Shown here: positions 44,324-53,323 of the stretch, piece by piece
Numbering within the stretch: position 1 is the stretch's first letter
Layout of the letters: every line of letters begins with the position of its first letter
DNA from: Chitinophaga sp. XS-30
GTDB taxonomy: Bacteria; Bacteroidota; Bacteroidia; Chitinophagales; Chitinophagaceae
Direction of reading: 5' to 3'
Length of the DNA: 64,000 nt
Assembly: GCF_008086345.1 (NCBI RefSeq)
Contig: NZ_CP043006.1
Location: forward strand, 3,656,032-3,720,031
Position numbers and translations under genes: made by a program
Notes under the pieces: generated by a model
What the model saw: only the letters and a program-made list of their open reading frames with translations
Database searches by the model: none
Told to the model about the DNA's origin: nothing

Positions 44324-44657
44324 CCAGTGCGGGGAGCGCCTGTATGAAGAATATCTTCCGGGAGGCGGACAAGGCGCCATAAATACCCGCCACGGCTACG
44401 CAGGATAAAAAGAAGACCGCTACATGCTGCTGCCATGCCACGTCATCGATGAACAGGCTCCATATCAATCCCGCCGCGAGGAACCCGTTATATAAACCCT
44501 GATTGGCTGCCAGTACTTTTGTGGGTTCGAAGAGTTCTTTGGGGATCTGCCGGAAGACCTTCGGGCCGCGGGTTGTCCATGCGAACATTTCGAGGTAAAG
44601 GAAATACAGGTGCAGGAAGGCGATGATGCAGATGAGGACGAGGGTGATGATGGCCAT
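44295..44657 (-). CDS. DUF1304-family membrane protein
   Basis: This 120-residue protein has four membrane segments, and the family pattern ending the first, HLYFLYLEMFAWTTRGPKVF, together with ANQGLYNGFLAAGL, is typical of DUF1304. The function of the family is unknown. The gene converges with and overlaps the DUF5690 gene. Confidence 0.88.
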   Translation of the reverse strand: MAIITLVLICIIAFLHLYFLYLEMFAWTTRGPKVFRQIPKELFEPTKVLAANQGLYNGFLAAGLIWSLFIDDVAWQQHVAVFFLSCVAVAGIYGALSASRKIFFIQALPALVTILLIFVL

Positions 44658-44690
44658 GGGGATGTGGTTTTGAATGATAAATATACAGGA

Positions 44691-44716
44691 AAAAGCCCTC
44701 TCTTGCGAAAGGGCTT
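44691..44716 (-). terminator. terminator of the polyol-type SusC/SusD operon
   Basis: On the minus strand AAGCCCT (44716-44710) pairs with AGGGCTT (44699-44693) and is followed by a T run. It lies 25 bases past the GDPD stop and closes the long operon. Confidence 0.8.
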
Positions 44717-44740
44717 ACGTTAGCATATTTATCTGATGAC

Positions 44741-45682
44741 TCAAATTACTTTCTTCCCAAAAAACTTCTCCTTCCTGCTCTTCCCCGGCAGCAAGGTCTT
44801 AATTGCTTCCGCAGCCTCAATTGAACGGTCTGCTTCGATCAGGCTGGCGCCGTCGCGGATGATAGCGCGGTAGGCGTTGGCACGCTCTTCCGCGGAAGTC
44901 AGCTTGTCGTACGTAGGCGCGGTGGAGATCATGCACATGACGCCGCGTTTGTTCAGGTTGGCGTAAAGGGGCTTCAGCTCCGGTTTGTTATCCGGACCAA
45001 CATACGCCATGATGTGCGTCCAGGGGATGCCGAGGGCTTCGTATTCTTCGAGGGCCTTTTGTGTTTTTACGAAAGCTTCAAAAACGATCTCCTTGTTGCG
45101 GTCGTGATACCACTTTGCTTCTTTTGCGTTGTGTACGGTGACCATAACGTGAGCTTCCGCTTTATGTTTGGCGATGATGGCCGCCGTCATGTCGAAAGGC
45201 ACATCTTTTTTATCCAGTATCAGCACGGTTTTTCCCTTGCTCCAGATAATCGCTTCCTCCAGGGTGGGGATGCGGAAGCTGGTGACATTGCCTTCCACAT
45301 CTTTGAGGAACAGTTGTTTCAGTTCCGCCAGCGTATAGTCGCCTACTTTCCCTTTACCGGTGGTGGTGCGGTTCAGTGTGGCATCATGCATCAATACGAT
45401 CACGCTGTCTTTTGTGAGGCGCGGGTCGATCTCGAAAGTGGCGGGAGTATGGCGCAGGGTGTTCTCGAATGCTTCGATGCTGTTTTCCGGGAAGCCCGCA
45501 TTTACGCCGCCGCGGTGGCCGCTGATGAAGGGAATGTCTTTACCGGTGTATTTGAAGAATGCCCGCAGGTCTTTGGCTGTTTTGATGTTCAGCACATTGA
45601 TCGTATGATCCTGTGCAAATGCAGCGCTGCTCAGGGCTATCGCCACACCACAGGCCGCGAGTTTTTTATACCATGCTATCAT
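44741..45682 (-). CDS. periplasmic glycerophosphodiester phosphodiesterase family protein
   Basis: This 313-residue protein has a signal peptide (ending AAFAQ) and a GDPD TIM barrel. The active-site pieces are ISGHRGGVNAGFPENSIEAFE (His and Glu), EIDPRLTKDSVIVLMHD (Glu, Asp and His) and LDKKDV. GDPDs cleave glycerophosphodiesters and related polyol phosphodiesters to polyol phosphate plus alcohol, using divalent metal. The signal peptide places it in the periplasm, unlike the cytoplasmic members. It is the last gene of an eight-gene operon with a polyol permease and two FGGY kinases, two bases after the phosphatase gene. Confidence 0.87.
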   Translation of the reverse strand: MIAWYKKLAACGVAIALSSAAFAQDHTINVLNIKTAKDLRAFFKYTGKDIPFISGHRGGVNAGFPENSIEAFENTLRHTPATFEIDPRLTKDSVIVLMHDATLNRTTTGKGKVGDYTLAELKQLFLKDVEGNVTSFRIPTLEEAIIWSKGKTVLILDKKDVPFDMTAAIIAKHKAEAHVMVTVHNAKEAKWYHDRNKEIVFEAFVKTQKALEEYEALGIPWTHIMAYVGPDNKPELKPLYANLNKRGVMCMISTAPTYDKLTSAEERANAYRAIIRDGASLIEADRSIEAAEAIKTLLPGKSRKEKFFGKKVI

Positions 45683-45684
45683 GA

Positions 45685-46287
45685 TCAGAATTTTGAATTA
45701 AGGTGTTCTAATGTAAAGGAGCCGTCGGCAGACAGTTTGAACATGGTGATGGAGGCATTGTCCTGCACCAGCATGCGGTAATTCTTCAGCGGCATGCCCA
45801 GCTTGTAGGCGAGGTACAGCCGGTTCACGCCGTTATGCGCGGCTACGAGGATATTGCCGGATGTATGTTTCTGCACCAGTTCGGAAAAGAAGTCGTCCAC
45901 GCGGGTAACGATCTCCAGGCCGGTTTCGCCGGTGCCGCCTGCGCGGTGAGTGCCGGGGTCATTCATCCAGTTGGTCCACAGCGAAGGGTTTTCGGCAATG
46001 AACTCTTCTTTGGTCTTTCGCTCCCAGTCCCCGAAATCCGCTTCAATCAGCCGCTGGTCTTTTTGTACATCCACGCCGGATGCAATAACCGCAGTCATGA
46101 AAGCGCGTTCTAACGGCGAGGAGTAAACGCCGTCGAAGGTGATGCCTTTCAGCTGGTCGCGCACCAGCTCCGCCTGTTGTATGCCTCTGGCGGTCAGTGA
46201 AATGTCCGATCTGCCGCAGTAGCGGTTATTGTCTGCATTCCAGGCGGTTTGTCCGTGCCGTAATAGAAAAATATCAAGCGTATTCAT
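45685..46287 (-). CDS. histidine phosphatase family protein
   Basis: This 200-residue protein has the phosphoglycerate-mutase-like RHG motif LLRHGQTAWN (about residues 8-17), the second catalytic His in VAAHNGVNRLYLAY and the SPLERAFMT helix. Members act as phosphatases of sugar and polyol phosphates. It lacks a signal peptide, so it is cytoplasmic. The gene overlaps the upstream FGGY kinase by 14 bases and is 2 bases from GDPD, so it is tightly coupled to the operon. Confidence 0.9.
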   Translation of the reverse strand: MNTLDIFLLRHGQTAWNADNNRYCGRSDISLTARGIQQAELVRDQLKGITFDGVYSSPLERAFMTAVIASGVDVQKDQRLIEADFGDWERKTKEEFIAENPSLWTNWMNDPGTHRAGGTGETGLEIVTRVDDFFSELVQKHTSGNILVAAHNGVNRLYLAYKLGMPLKNYRMLVQDNASITMFKLSADGSFTLEHLNSKF

Positions 46288-47695
46288 AACCTGAAATGTA
46301 TCCTTTTTCTTTGAGTGCCTGTATGAATTTTATGTAATTATTTTCGTACACCGCCATGATGGCAGGAGCGGGTTTTACTTCCTTTTCGATCTGCGTCATG
46401 GCCGCAGCGGCTTCCATGATGGACGAGAAATGTGTTTTGGACGCGGCGAGGATGGCGGCGCCTGTAGCGCCCGTTACATGTTTCATCTTGTATAACGGAA
46501 GGTTCAGCACATTGCTCCTGATCGTCAGCCATACGGCGCTGTTGCTGGCGCCTCCGGCGGTGAATACGGCTTTTACTTTCTCGCCGGACAGCTGTTCGAT
46601 GACTTCGTAGGCATATCTTTCGATATAGGCAACGCCCTCCATGCCTGCGGCAAAGCGTTCGGCGGCGGACAGTCCATCCGGCTCAAATCCCCTTGCCTGC
46701 GGTGCGATGAACGGGAAGCGTTCGCCCTGCTGCATCAGCGGCCAGGAGAGATGTGATGTGGGCATGATGGCTGCGGCGGCTTCGTTCAATGCGGACAGGT
46801 CGTCATTAAAATGCTTTGTTACCCAATCCGCGCCGGTATTGCTGGCGCCGCCGGGCATCCAGTAACCTTCCGGGTGGCGGTGGCAGTAGAGCCGGCCTTC
46901 GGGATCCTTGATCTGGCGGGTGGTCACGCCTTTCACTACCAGGGTAGTGCCGATGGTAGTGTTCCAGTCGCCGGGGTTCACCGCGCCGGAGGCGATCTGC
47001 GAAGCGCAGCCATCCGTCATCCCGGCTACAACAATTACCTCATTGCCCAGGCCCGGGATGTTGCGGACCTTGCCGGCCGGTGTGCCCGAGGGCACCACTT
47101 CCTGCAGCCATTCCTGCTTCAGCGGCAGTTGTCCGGTGATATAAGCCGGCCAGCACTGCTGTTCCACATCGTAGCCGGATTTCAGCGCATTGGTGTAATC
47201 CGTGATGTCAAACCGGCCGCACAGTTTGCCGATAATAAAATCGGCTGCATGGATGAATTTATACAGCTGCGGCACCTTCTCCGGAAAGTTGTTGAGGAAC
47301 CACAGCATTTTGGGCAGTCCGCTGCTGGTATTGAACGCCGTGTAGCCCTGATCGTGATACTTCAGCGCTGCGGCTTTGCAGGTGTTGCCTTCTTCCACCT
47401 GCCGGCCATCGCTGTACATGATGGCGTTATGCAGCGGCTGAAGGTCTTTTCCCATAGGGATGATGGTGCCGGAGGTGGAGGTGACGGACACTGCTTTTAC
47501 GGCGGAGAGGTCACTGTCAGCCGCCAGTTGTTGCAGGCAGCGCAGGCAGGCATCCCACCAGGTATCGGGGGACTGTTCTTCCCGGGAAAGGGAGAACTGT
47601 TCTTCCCGGCTGCCCAGCAGGTCCCCGGTATCGTTCATCAGCACTACGCGCGCGCCCTGGGTGCCTACATCGATCCCTATAAATTGATTGAGCAT
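46274..47695 (-). CDS. FGGY-family carbohydrate kinase (second in operon)
   Basis: This 473-residue protein has the FGGY/actin-like ATPase fold: the phosphate-1 loop IGIDVGTQGARVVL (about residues 7-20), AGMTDGCASQIASGA and TIGTTLVVKG in the second half, and AVFTAGGASNSAVWLTIRSN (adenosine motif). Such kinases phosphorylate pentuloses, polyols or similar sugars in the cytoplasm. It resembles the xylulokinase/D-ribulokinase side of the family, but specificity cannot be told. It lies 68 bases downstream of the LsrK-like kinase gene and overlaps the phosphatase gene. Confidence 0.9.
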   Translation of the reverse strand: MLNQFIGIDVGTQGARVVLMNDTGDLLGSREEQFSLSREEQSPDTWWDACLRCLQQLAADSDLSAVKAVSVTSTSGTIIPMGKDLQPLHNAIMYSDGRQVEEGNTCKAAALKYHDQGYTAFNTSSGLPKMLWFLNNFPEKVPQLYKFIHAADFIIGKLCGRFDITDYTNALKSGYDVEQQCWPAYITGQLPLKQEWLQEVVPSGTPAGKVRNIPGLGNEVIVVAGMTDGCASQIASGAVNPGDWNTTIGTTLVVKGVTTRQIKDPEGRLYCHRHPEGYWMPGGASNTGADWVTKHFNDDLSALNEAAAAIMPTSHLSWPLMQQGERFPFIAPQARGFEPDGLSAAERFAAGMEGVAYIERYAYEVIEQLSGEKVKAVFTAGGASNSAVWLTIRSNVLNLPLYKMKHVTGATGAAILAASKTHFSSIMEAAAAMTQIEKEVKPAPAIMAVYENNYIKFIQALKEKGYISGYEYA

Positions 47696-47763
47696 AAGTT
47701 TTGCTTGTTCTGAATTAAAAGCGGTCGTCGGAAATGTAGCGGGAGGGCCTCATTTCCTGACGA

Positions 47764-49209
47764 TCAGCACATGTTCCTGAAATATCCCCTTGTTTTTTCC
47801 CATTCCGCATACAGTGCGGCGTAATGTTCCTGCTCCTGCGGGTACACTACTTCAATGCTGTCATCCATGGGAACGTTCAGCTGCAAGGCCTGGTTGCAGA
47901 TCAATGCTCCACCGATGGCGGAGGATTGTTGGAAGGCCTGGCGTATCTGTACTTTTTTACCGGTGAGATTGGCGATCAGCTGGCGCAGCACTTTGCTTTG
48001 CAACCCGCCGCCACAGGCCCAGATGTAATCCGGGCGATGGCCGTCCACTTCCGCGAGAATGTGGTAGTTCCTGGAAATGGAACAGGCGATGTCGAAAATG
48101 GTGGCCCATACAAAGGAGCCGCGGGTAAGCAGATGAGAAACCGGCGCCGGGAAGATGAAGCCGCCGCGGGTAAGCGGCACCTCTTCGTCCGCCAGCAGAG
48201 AGCCGAGGGAAGCCATGCAGAACGTATGTTTGTTCTCCGTTAATTCCTTTTCTATAATATCGTATCCTTCATTCGGGTAGAAAATCTCTTTCAGGCGCTG
48301 GTAATTCAGTCCCGTTACGCCTGCGTTCGCTTCGAACACAAAGCGGCCGGGTTCAATATCCCTGCTGGTCCACGTACGTTCTTCCGCATCCAGTTTATAC
48401 GTGCCGGTGAGTTTTACGATCGGTGTTGTAGTGCCGGATACGATCACCATATCATCCACAGCAGGCCGGGTGCTTTTAATAGCGAGCTGCGTATCCCCGC
48501 CGCCAATAACGATGCCAACGCTGTTGTTCAGTCCAAGTTGCGCGGCTACCTCCGGCAGTATGTTGCCCGGCATGGTGGCGGAATCCGCGATTTCCGGCAG
48601 CAGCGCCATGTTTAGCCCGAAAACGCCGCACAGTTCCTGCGACCATTGTTTGCGGGCCACGTCGTACAGCAGTGTTTCCGAGGCCTGGGAATGCTCGTAT
48701 CGGATCAGGCCGCTCATTTTATATTCTATCCAGTTGCTGATGCTGAGGAAAGTCTGGCAGGCCTCCCATATGGCAGGTTTGCGTTCCCGGATACCCACCA
48801 GCTTCATTGCGGAAAAAAGGGAAGTGGGGTAGCGGCCGGTCAGATGGTACACGCGGCTTTTGTCTTTCATGATGGATTCCCATTCCCTTCCCCGATGGTC
48901 GATATTGGGGAGGCCGATGAGGGACGCGCCGTCCTTGCCGATCAGCACGATGCCTTCGCGCTGGCTGGTGGCGGTGATGGCTTTTACCGAAGCGGCGGGA
49001 ACGGATGCCAGCACTGTTTTTGCGAGGCGCAGCACCTGTTGCCACAATTGCTCCGGCTCAAAGTACAGCGCATCCGGGTAATCATTATCCTTGATGTAAA
49101 CGATATCCTCTCTGGCAACACCCAGCACCTGACCGTTCTGTGCGGCCGCAGCCACGCGTACGTTTCCCGTGCCGATGTCTACAATTATATATGAATCCTG
49201 CATCGTCAT
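47764..49209 (-). CDS. FGGY-family kinase resembling autoinducer-2 kinase LsrK
   Basis: The ATG at 49209 overlaps the stop of the dehydrogenase gene (ATGA), so it is the likely start (481 residues). It has the FGGY motif IIVDIGTGNVRVA near the N-terminus, ATSQREGIVLIGKDG and VIGGGDTQLAIKS, all very like LsrK, and the C-terminal ACGGGLQSKVLRQ. LsrK phosphorylates the AI-2 signal; related enzymes phosphorylate erythritol or other short polyols. Since no other Lsr-like genes are present, a polyol or ketose substrate is more likely. It is coupled to the 2-hydroxyacid dehydrogenase gene. Confidence 0.9.
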   Translation of the reverse strand: MTMQDSYIIVDIGTGNVRVAAAAQNGQVLGVAREDIVYIKDNDYPDALYFEPEQLWQQVLRLAKTVLASVPAASVKAITATSQREGIVLIGKDGASLIGLPNIDHRGREWESIMKDKSRVYHLTGRYPTSLFSAMKLVGIRERKPAIWEACQTFLSISNWIEYKMSGLIRYEHSQASETLLYDVARKQWSQELCGVFGLNMALLPEIADSATMPGNILPEVAAQLGLNNSVGIVIGGGDTQLAIKSTRPAVDDMVIVSGTTTPIVKLTGTYKLDAEERTWTSRDIEPGRFVFEANAGVTGLNYQRLKEIFYPNEGYDIIEKELTENKHTFCMASLGSLLADEEVPLTRGGFIFPAPVSHLLTRGSFVWATIFDIACSISRNYHILAEVDGHRPDYIWACGGGLQSKVLRQLIANLTGKKVQIRQAFQQSSAIGGALICNQALQLNVPMDDSIEVVYPQEQEHYAALYAEWEKTRGYFRNMC

Positions 49210-50210
49210 TGCATATGTGCTTTTAGTATGGCCTTGTTCGATAGTTCCGCGATCTGCCGGTTGCCCCTGGCAAACCACTGGTACAACGCCGTGTTCATGA
49301 TCTCTACGTGATGGTCTTCCACTTCAAACGTGGCGCCGGCGATATGTGGTGTGGCGATCACGTTCGGATGGTCGATGATGCGGTAATCCGTTTCATCAGG
49401 CGGCTCATTGTCGAACACGTCGAGCACAGCGCCACGGATCGCCTGTTTTTCCAGCACATCCAGCAGATCCTCCCGTTTCACCACTACCGCGCGGGCGGTA
49501 TTGACAAAAATGGCATCTTTTTTCATCTTATTCAACAGGCTGGCGTTGATCATGCCTTTTGTCTCCGCGGTAACGGGCAGGTGAATGGACACGATGTCGC
49601 TCGTTGCAAAGACTTCTTCAATCCCGAGTTTACGGTATGACTTATCGTATTCCGTTACATAGGGGTCGAAGAACTGGATGTTGCAGGGGTAGTTGCGCAC
49701 CAGTTTGGCGATCAGTTGCCCGATGGCGCCAAAACCTATCATACCGATGGTTCTCCCGGCAAGTTCATTGCCTTTGAAGTGGAGGTACGAATCATGTGCG
49801 CCGGCCTGCCAGTTGCGGCCCTTCAGCCAGTCGATCCCCGGAATGGTCTTGCGCAGCAACATGATAACGTTGGAGATGAACATTTCCGCCACCGCCTGCG
49901 CGTTCCGTGCAGGGGTGAAGAATACGGGAATGCCCAGTTCCGATGCCTCGCTTACGGCCACGTTGGAAGGCGTGCCACGGCAAACGCCGATGAACTGCAA
50001 ATGGGGATTGGCTTTGATAACGGCAGCGGTCACCAGGTCGTGCTCCGTGATCAGCGCTTCCGCTTTGGTGGAAGCCAGCAGTTCCAGCAGTTCTGTTTCG
50101 TTATATGCTCTTCCGTTGGGTTTCCAGGATCTGTAGATAATTTCGCCGAATTGCTGTTCAAGTACTTTCAATCCCTTCTCATGATAGGGAGCTGTAATCA
50201 ATATTCTCAT
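49206..50210 (-). CDS. D-isomer-specific 2-hydroxyacid dehydrogenase
   Basis: This 334-residue enzyme has the Rossmann motif MIGFGAIGQLIAK (about residues 145-157), and the catalytic residues Arg in VNTARAVVVK, Glu in FDNEPPDE and His in TPHIAGAT. Members oxidise or reduce D-2-hydroxy acids or related polyol-derived acids with NAD(P). It lies between the MFS permease and the LsrK-like kinase, 14 bases past the permease gene, and is coupled to the kinase by ATGA. It probably acts on an oxidised form of the imported polyol. Confidence 0.9.
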   Translation of the reverse strand: MRILITAPYHEKGLKVLEQQFGEIIYRSWKPNGRAYNETELLELLASTKAEALITEHDLVTAAVIKANPHLQFIGVCRGTPSNVAVSEASELGIPVFFTPARNAQAVAEMFISNVIMLLRKTIPGIDWLKGRNWQAGAHDSYLHFKGNELAGRTIGMIGFGAIGQLIAKLVRNYPCNIQFFDPYVTEYDKSYRKLGIEEVFATSDIVSIHLPVTAETKGMINASLLNKMKKDAIFVNTARAVVVKREDLLDVLEKQAIRGAVLDVFDNEPPDETDYRIIDHPNVIATPHIAGATFEVEDHHVEIMNTALYQWFARGNRQIAELSNKAILKAHMQ

Positions 50211-50224
50211 GCTGTAATAATTTG

Positions 50225-51496
50225 TCAGGTTGTTTGCAGTGCTGCCTTGCTGTTATGATGATGCAGGGTCTTTGCATTATCGGGCAGTGTAATGAAACGT
50301 GTCAGCACTGCACTGATCACGTAGAGCGCGGCGAGTATCCAGATCACGCCTTCTTCTCCAAGGCTGCCGATGAATATGCCCACGATAGCTGGTCCCACGA
50401 ATACGGGGAGACCGGCGCCGAGGTTCAGTATGGCCATGGCAGCGCCTTTGTCTTTTTTTACCAGCGAGGGCACGAGTGCGGACAGCGGCACATATCCGGC
50501 CAGTAACGCGCCCCAGAGCACACCGGCGGCCATTACCATCCAGAAGTTGCCACCCCAGATCTGCGGCGCATAGAAGAATAATAATGTACTGATTGCGCAG
50601 CCGACGCCGCCGAACCACATGACGGTATTGCGCCATCCCACCCGGTCGCCCACGAACCCGAAGATCAGGTTGAAAATGATGTTGGCGGTGAAGATGGTGC
50701 CCCAGATCTGCAGCCATTGCGTGGTATCAAAACCATGCCTGGCCATGTACATCGGCAGGAATACCGGAAAGGCGAACTGCGCGGTGGTGTTGATGATGCG
50801 TACGATACCGCCCAGCAAAACCTTGGGTTCTTCCTTAACGATCGTCAGCCCCTTCATCAGTTCTTTGGCCTGCGAGCCGGAGGCGGCGGTCTTTTTGGCC
50901 TGCGGCTTGTTGAGCACCAATGCGAACAATGCGCCCAGCAATGCCCAGAAGAGCGAGGTCCATAAGGTGTTCAGATGCCCGAACTTCAGGATGGCCCAGC
51001 TGGAATAGTAGGCGCCGAGCACGTTCAGCCCGCCGGTGAATACGAACCAGAACCAGCCGACAGCCCGGCCAAGCTGGTTTTGCGGGCTTACATACGCGAT
51101 CCACACCAGGAAAGAATAGGCAAAGAGCGGGTAACCGAAGCCCCGTAATGCATACGTCAGCAGCATTACGGGGTAATTCAGTTCCGGCATGCCATATCCC
51201 ACAAAGCCGACCGTACCGAGGATGTACAGCACAAGCCCCATGAACATGGTGCGTTTGACGCCGTATCCTTCCGCGAGCACGCCGGAAAACCAGGCAGAAA
51301 TGGCAATGGTGATCCCGTACACGGTGAACAGGGTGGCGGATTGCTGTACCGTCATTCCGTGATCGACCAGGTAAGGGCTCAGCCATCCCTGTTCGATTCC
51401 ATCGCCCATCATGAAGATCATGATGCCGATATAGCCCCAGAGCAACTGCTTTGGTATGCCGGCTTTGTCAAATAATGTTTCGTTGTTGGTTGACAT
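50225..51496 (-). CDS. MFS permease of the RbtT/DalT/CsbX polyol type
   Basis: This 423-residue protein has 12 membrane segments. The opening QLLWGYIGIMIFMMGDGIEQGWLSPYLVDHGMT, cited in part (GDGIEQGWLSPYL), and ALRGFGYPLFAYSFLVWIAY are the signature of the ribitol, arabinitol and CsbX carrier group. The name implies import of pentitols or similar polyols across the inner membrane. It sits 34 bases after SusD in the operon and links the outer-membrane import pair to cytoplasmic kinases. Confidence 0.9.
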   Translation of the reverse strand: MSTNNETLFDKAGIPKQLLWGYIGIMIFMMGDGIEQGWLSPYLVDHGMTVQQSATLFTVYGITIAISAWFSGVLAEGYGVKRTMFMGLVLYILGTVGFVGYGMPELNYPVMLLTYALRGFGYPLFAYSFLVWIAYVSPQNQLGRAVGWFWFVFTGGLNVLGAYYSSWAILKFGHLNTLWTSLFWALLGALFALVLNKPQAKKTAASGSQAKELMKGLTIVKEEPKVLLGGIVRIINTTAQFAFPVFLPMYMARHGFDTTQWLQIWGTIFTANIIFNLIFGFVGDRVGWRNTVMWFGGVGCAISTLLFFYAPQIWGGNFWMVMAAGVLWGALLAGYVPLSALVPSLVKKDKGAAMAILNLGAGLPVFVGPAIVGIFIGSLGEEGVIWILAALYVISAVLTRFITLPDNAKTLHHHNSKAALQTT

Positions 51497-51530
51497 GCTT
51501 GTATCAGTTTTTGTTATTTCAAACGCGGGA

Positions 51531-53270
51531 TCAGTTTGGCCAGCCCGGGTTCGGCCCCAGGTTGCTATTCAGGATGATCTCGTTATACGGGATCGGGTAA
51601 AAGTATTTATAGTCTTCGAATTTACGCTCCAGGTTATCGAACAGGATGAGGTTGCCGCTGGTGCCTCCCGAGAGTTTGAACTGTACGTTGTCGATCAGGA
51701 AGTAGTACACACCGGGCACTTTGTCTGCCGGAATGGTGGTGACGAAGCAGACATCCATTTTGCCGTCTTCGTTCAGGTCCATCAGGGTATTGAGGGCGGG
51801 CACATACATGCCGTCATACTGTTTTTCCAGCAGTGTTGCCGTTCTCCAGCGCAGGAGGTCATCATACCGGAAGCCTTCCAGTGCCAGCTCAATGCCGCGT
51901 TCCCGGCGGATCTCCAGCAGGGCGGCGTCGGTGATCTGCGGAAAGTAGTTTTGCTGCAGGTAGGTGTCGGCCACTGCGGGGAAGGGCGCTGCGGTAATGC
52001 CGGCACGCTGGCGCAGGAGAGCGATGGTGGCGTTCCAGTCTGCCTGGCTGAAGGTGCCGAGTTCTGCTTTGGCTTCCGCGTAGTTCAGCAGCACTTCGGC
52101 ATAGCGGATGATGGGAAGAGAATTGAAGTTCTCCGCCACACCATCCGTAGCCTTGGAGTCCACAGCCACTTTGATAGGCATATAGCCTGTATAGGTATAG
52201 GTGAAATCAGGGGGTGCTGCCGCTCCGTCCCGGGTATAATCGCCGAGGCGGATGGATTGTTTGAGGCGCAGGTCACGGTCCTTTACCTCGGTGACGAAGG
52301 GGATGCTGTTATAGCCGGCCTGCGCGGTGAACGGTGTACCGTCGGTTTTCAGATAGGTATTGATGAAGGTTTTGGTAAAGCTGTACCTGCCGCCGTAGGT
52401 GGCGCTGGTCCAATACCAGTTGGCGTCATTGAATACGCGAAGGCTTTTGCTGTTCACGGCGGCGAGCATGATCTCGGTATTGTTCGGCGTTTCGTTGATG
52501 AACAGGTTCCGGTAATTCTTGTCCGCTGCCCCGCTGGTGAGCAGTCGATATTGATTGCCTGTCATCACCAGGTTTGCGGCGTCAACGGCTTCGGTCAGCC
52601 AGGCATCTGCCGTGGCGGAAAGGTTGAGCTGGGGGTGGTATTTGCGGAAGGTGCCTTCAAACAGGCATATCCTGGATTTCAGCGCCAGCGCAACCCAGCG
52701 TGTTACCTGGGAGGCGGTATTGTCTTTCGTGTTCCGGATGTTGGTGCAGGCAAAGTCGATATCGGCCAGTACGCTGTCCATGACCAGTGTACGCGGATCG
52801 CGGCCTTTGTAGAGGTCCGGATCATCTACGCCAAGTGTCTTGTTATAGTAAGGCACATCACCGAATTTCTTCACCATTTCAAAATAGAACCATGCGCGGA
52901 AGAAACGGGCGAGACCGATGTAATGGTTCCGGGCTTCATCTGTGATCTTCGCCTGCCCTACATGTTCGAGGAAGTAGTTTACCTTGCGGAGGTTTGCCCA
53001 GCTCCAGCCGGAGGCCTGCGTGGAGCTGAAAGTGCCGTAGATATAGTTGGAAATGGTACGGCCAACAAGGTAGTCGCTCAATGCATCGCTTCTGGAAATA
53101 TCCGTACCGGTGGGCAGGATGAGATAAAAGGAGTTCGCGTAGAGCTGGAGATCTTTTTCCGTGTTGAATGCGTTGGCGGGAGACAGTTTGTCGAATGGCT
53201 TCAGGTCCAGGTCCTGCTTGCAGGCTGTGAGCGCCGCCATAGCTATGAGTATATGAAAAATGCGTTTCAT
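51531..53270 (-). CDS. RagB/SusD-family lipoprotein
   Basis: This 579-residue protein has a lipoprotein signal (MKRIFHILIAMAALTAC) and the SusD pattern: DLDLKPFDKLSPANAFNTEKDLQ, FRAWFYFEMVKKFGDVPYY and the C-terminal ERGIELALEGFRYDDLLRW. It partners the SusC encoded 53 bases upstream. As a surface lipoprotein it would bind the substrate before transfer to SusC. No STN or FecI/FecR genes accompany this pair; regulation is by the divergent DeoR gene instead. Confidence 0.94.
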   Translation of the reverse strand: MKRIFHILIAMAALTACKQDLDLKPFDKLSPANAFNTEKDLQLYANSFYLILPTGTDISRSDALSDYLVGRTISNYIYGTFSSTQASGWSWANLRKVNYFLEHVGQAKITDEARNHYIGLARFFRAWFYFEMVKKFGDVPYYNKTLGVDDPDLYKGRDPRTLVMDSVLADIDFACTNIRNTKDNTASQVTRWVALALKSRICLFEGTFRKYHPQLNLSATADAWLTEAVDAANLVMTGNQYRLLTSGAADKNYRNLFINETPNNTEIMLAAVNSKSLRVFNDANWYWTSATYGGRYSFTKTFINTYLKTDGTPFTAQAGYNSIPFVTEVKDRDLRLKQSIRLGDYTRDGAAAPPDFTYTYTGYMPIKVAVDSKATDGVAENFNSLPIIRYAEVLLNYAEAKAELGTFSQADWNATIALLRQRAGITAAPFPAVADTYLQQNYFPQITDAALLEIRRERGIELALEGFRYDDLLRWRTATLLEKQYDGMYVPALNTLMDLNEDGKMDVCFVTTIPADKVPGVYYFLIDNVQFKLSGGTSGNLILFDNLERKFEDYKYFYPIPYNEIILNSNLGPNPGWPN

Positions 53271-53323
53271 CTCTTCGTTTTTTTAGTGAATGCCTTTCAG
53301 ATCGTTAGTCTGATTGGTAAGGA

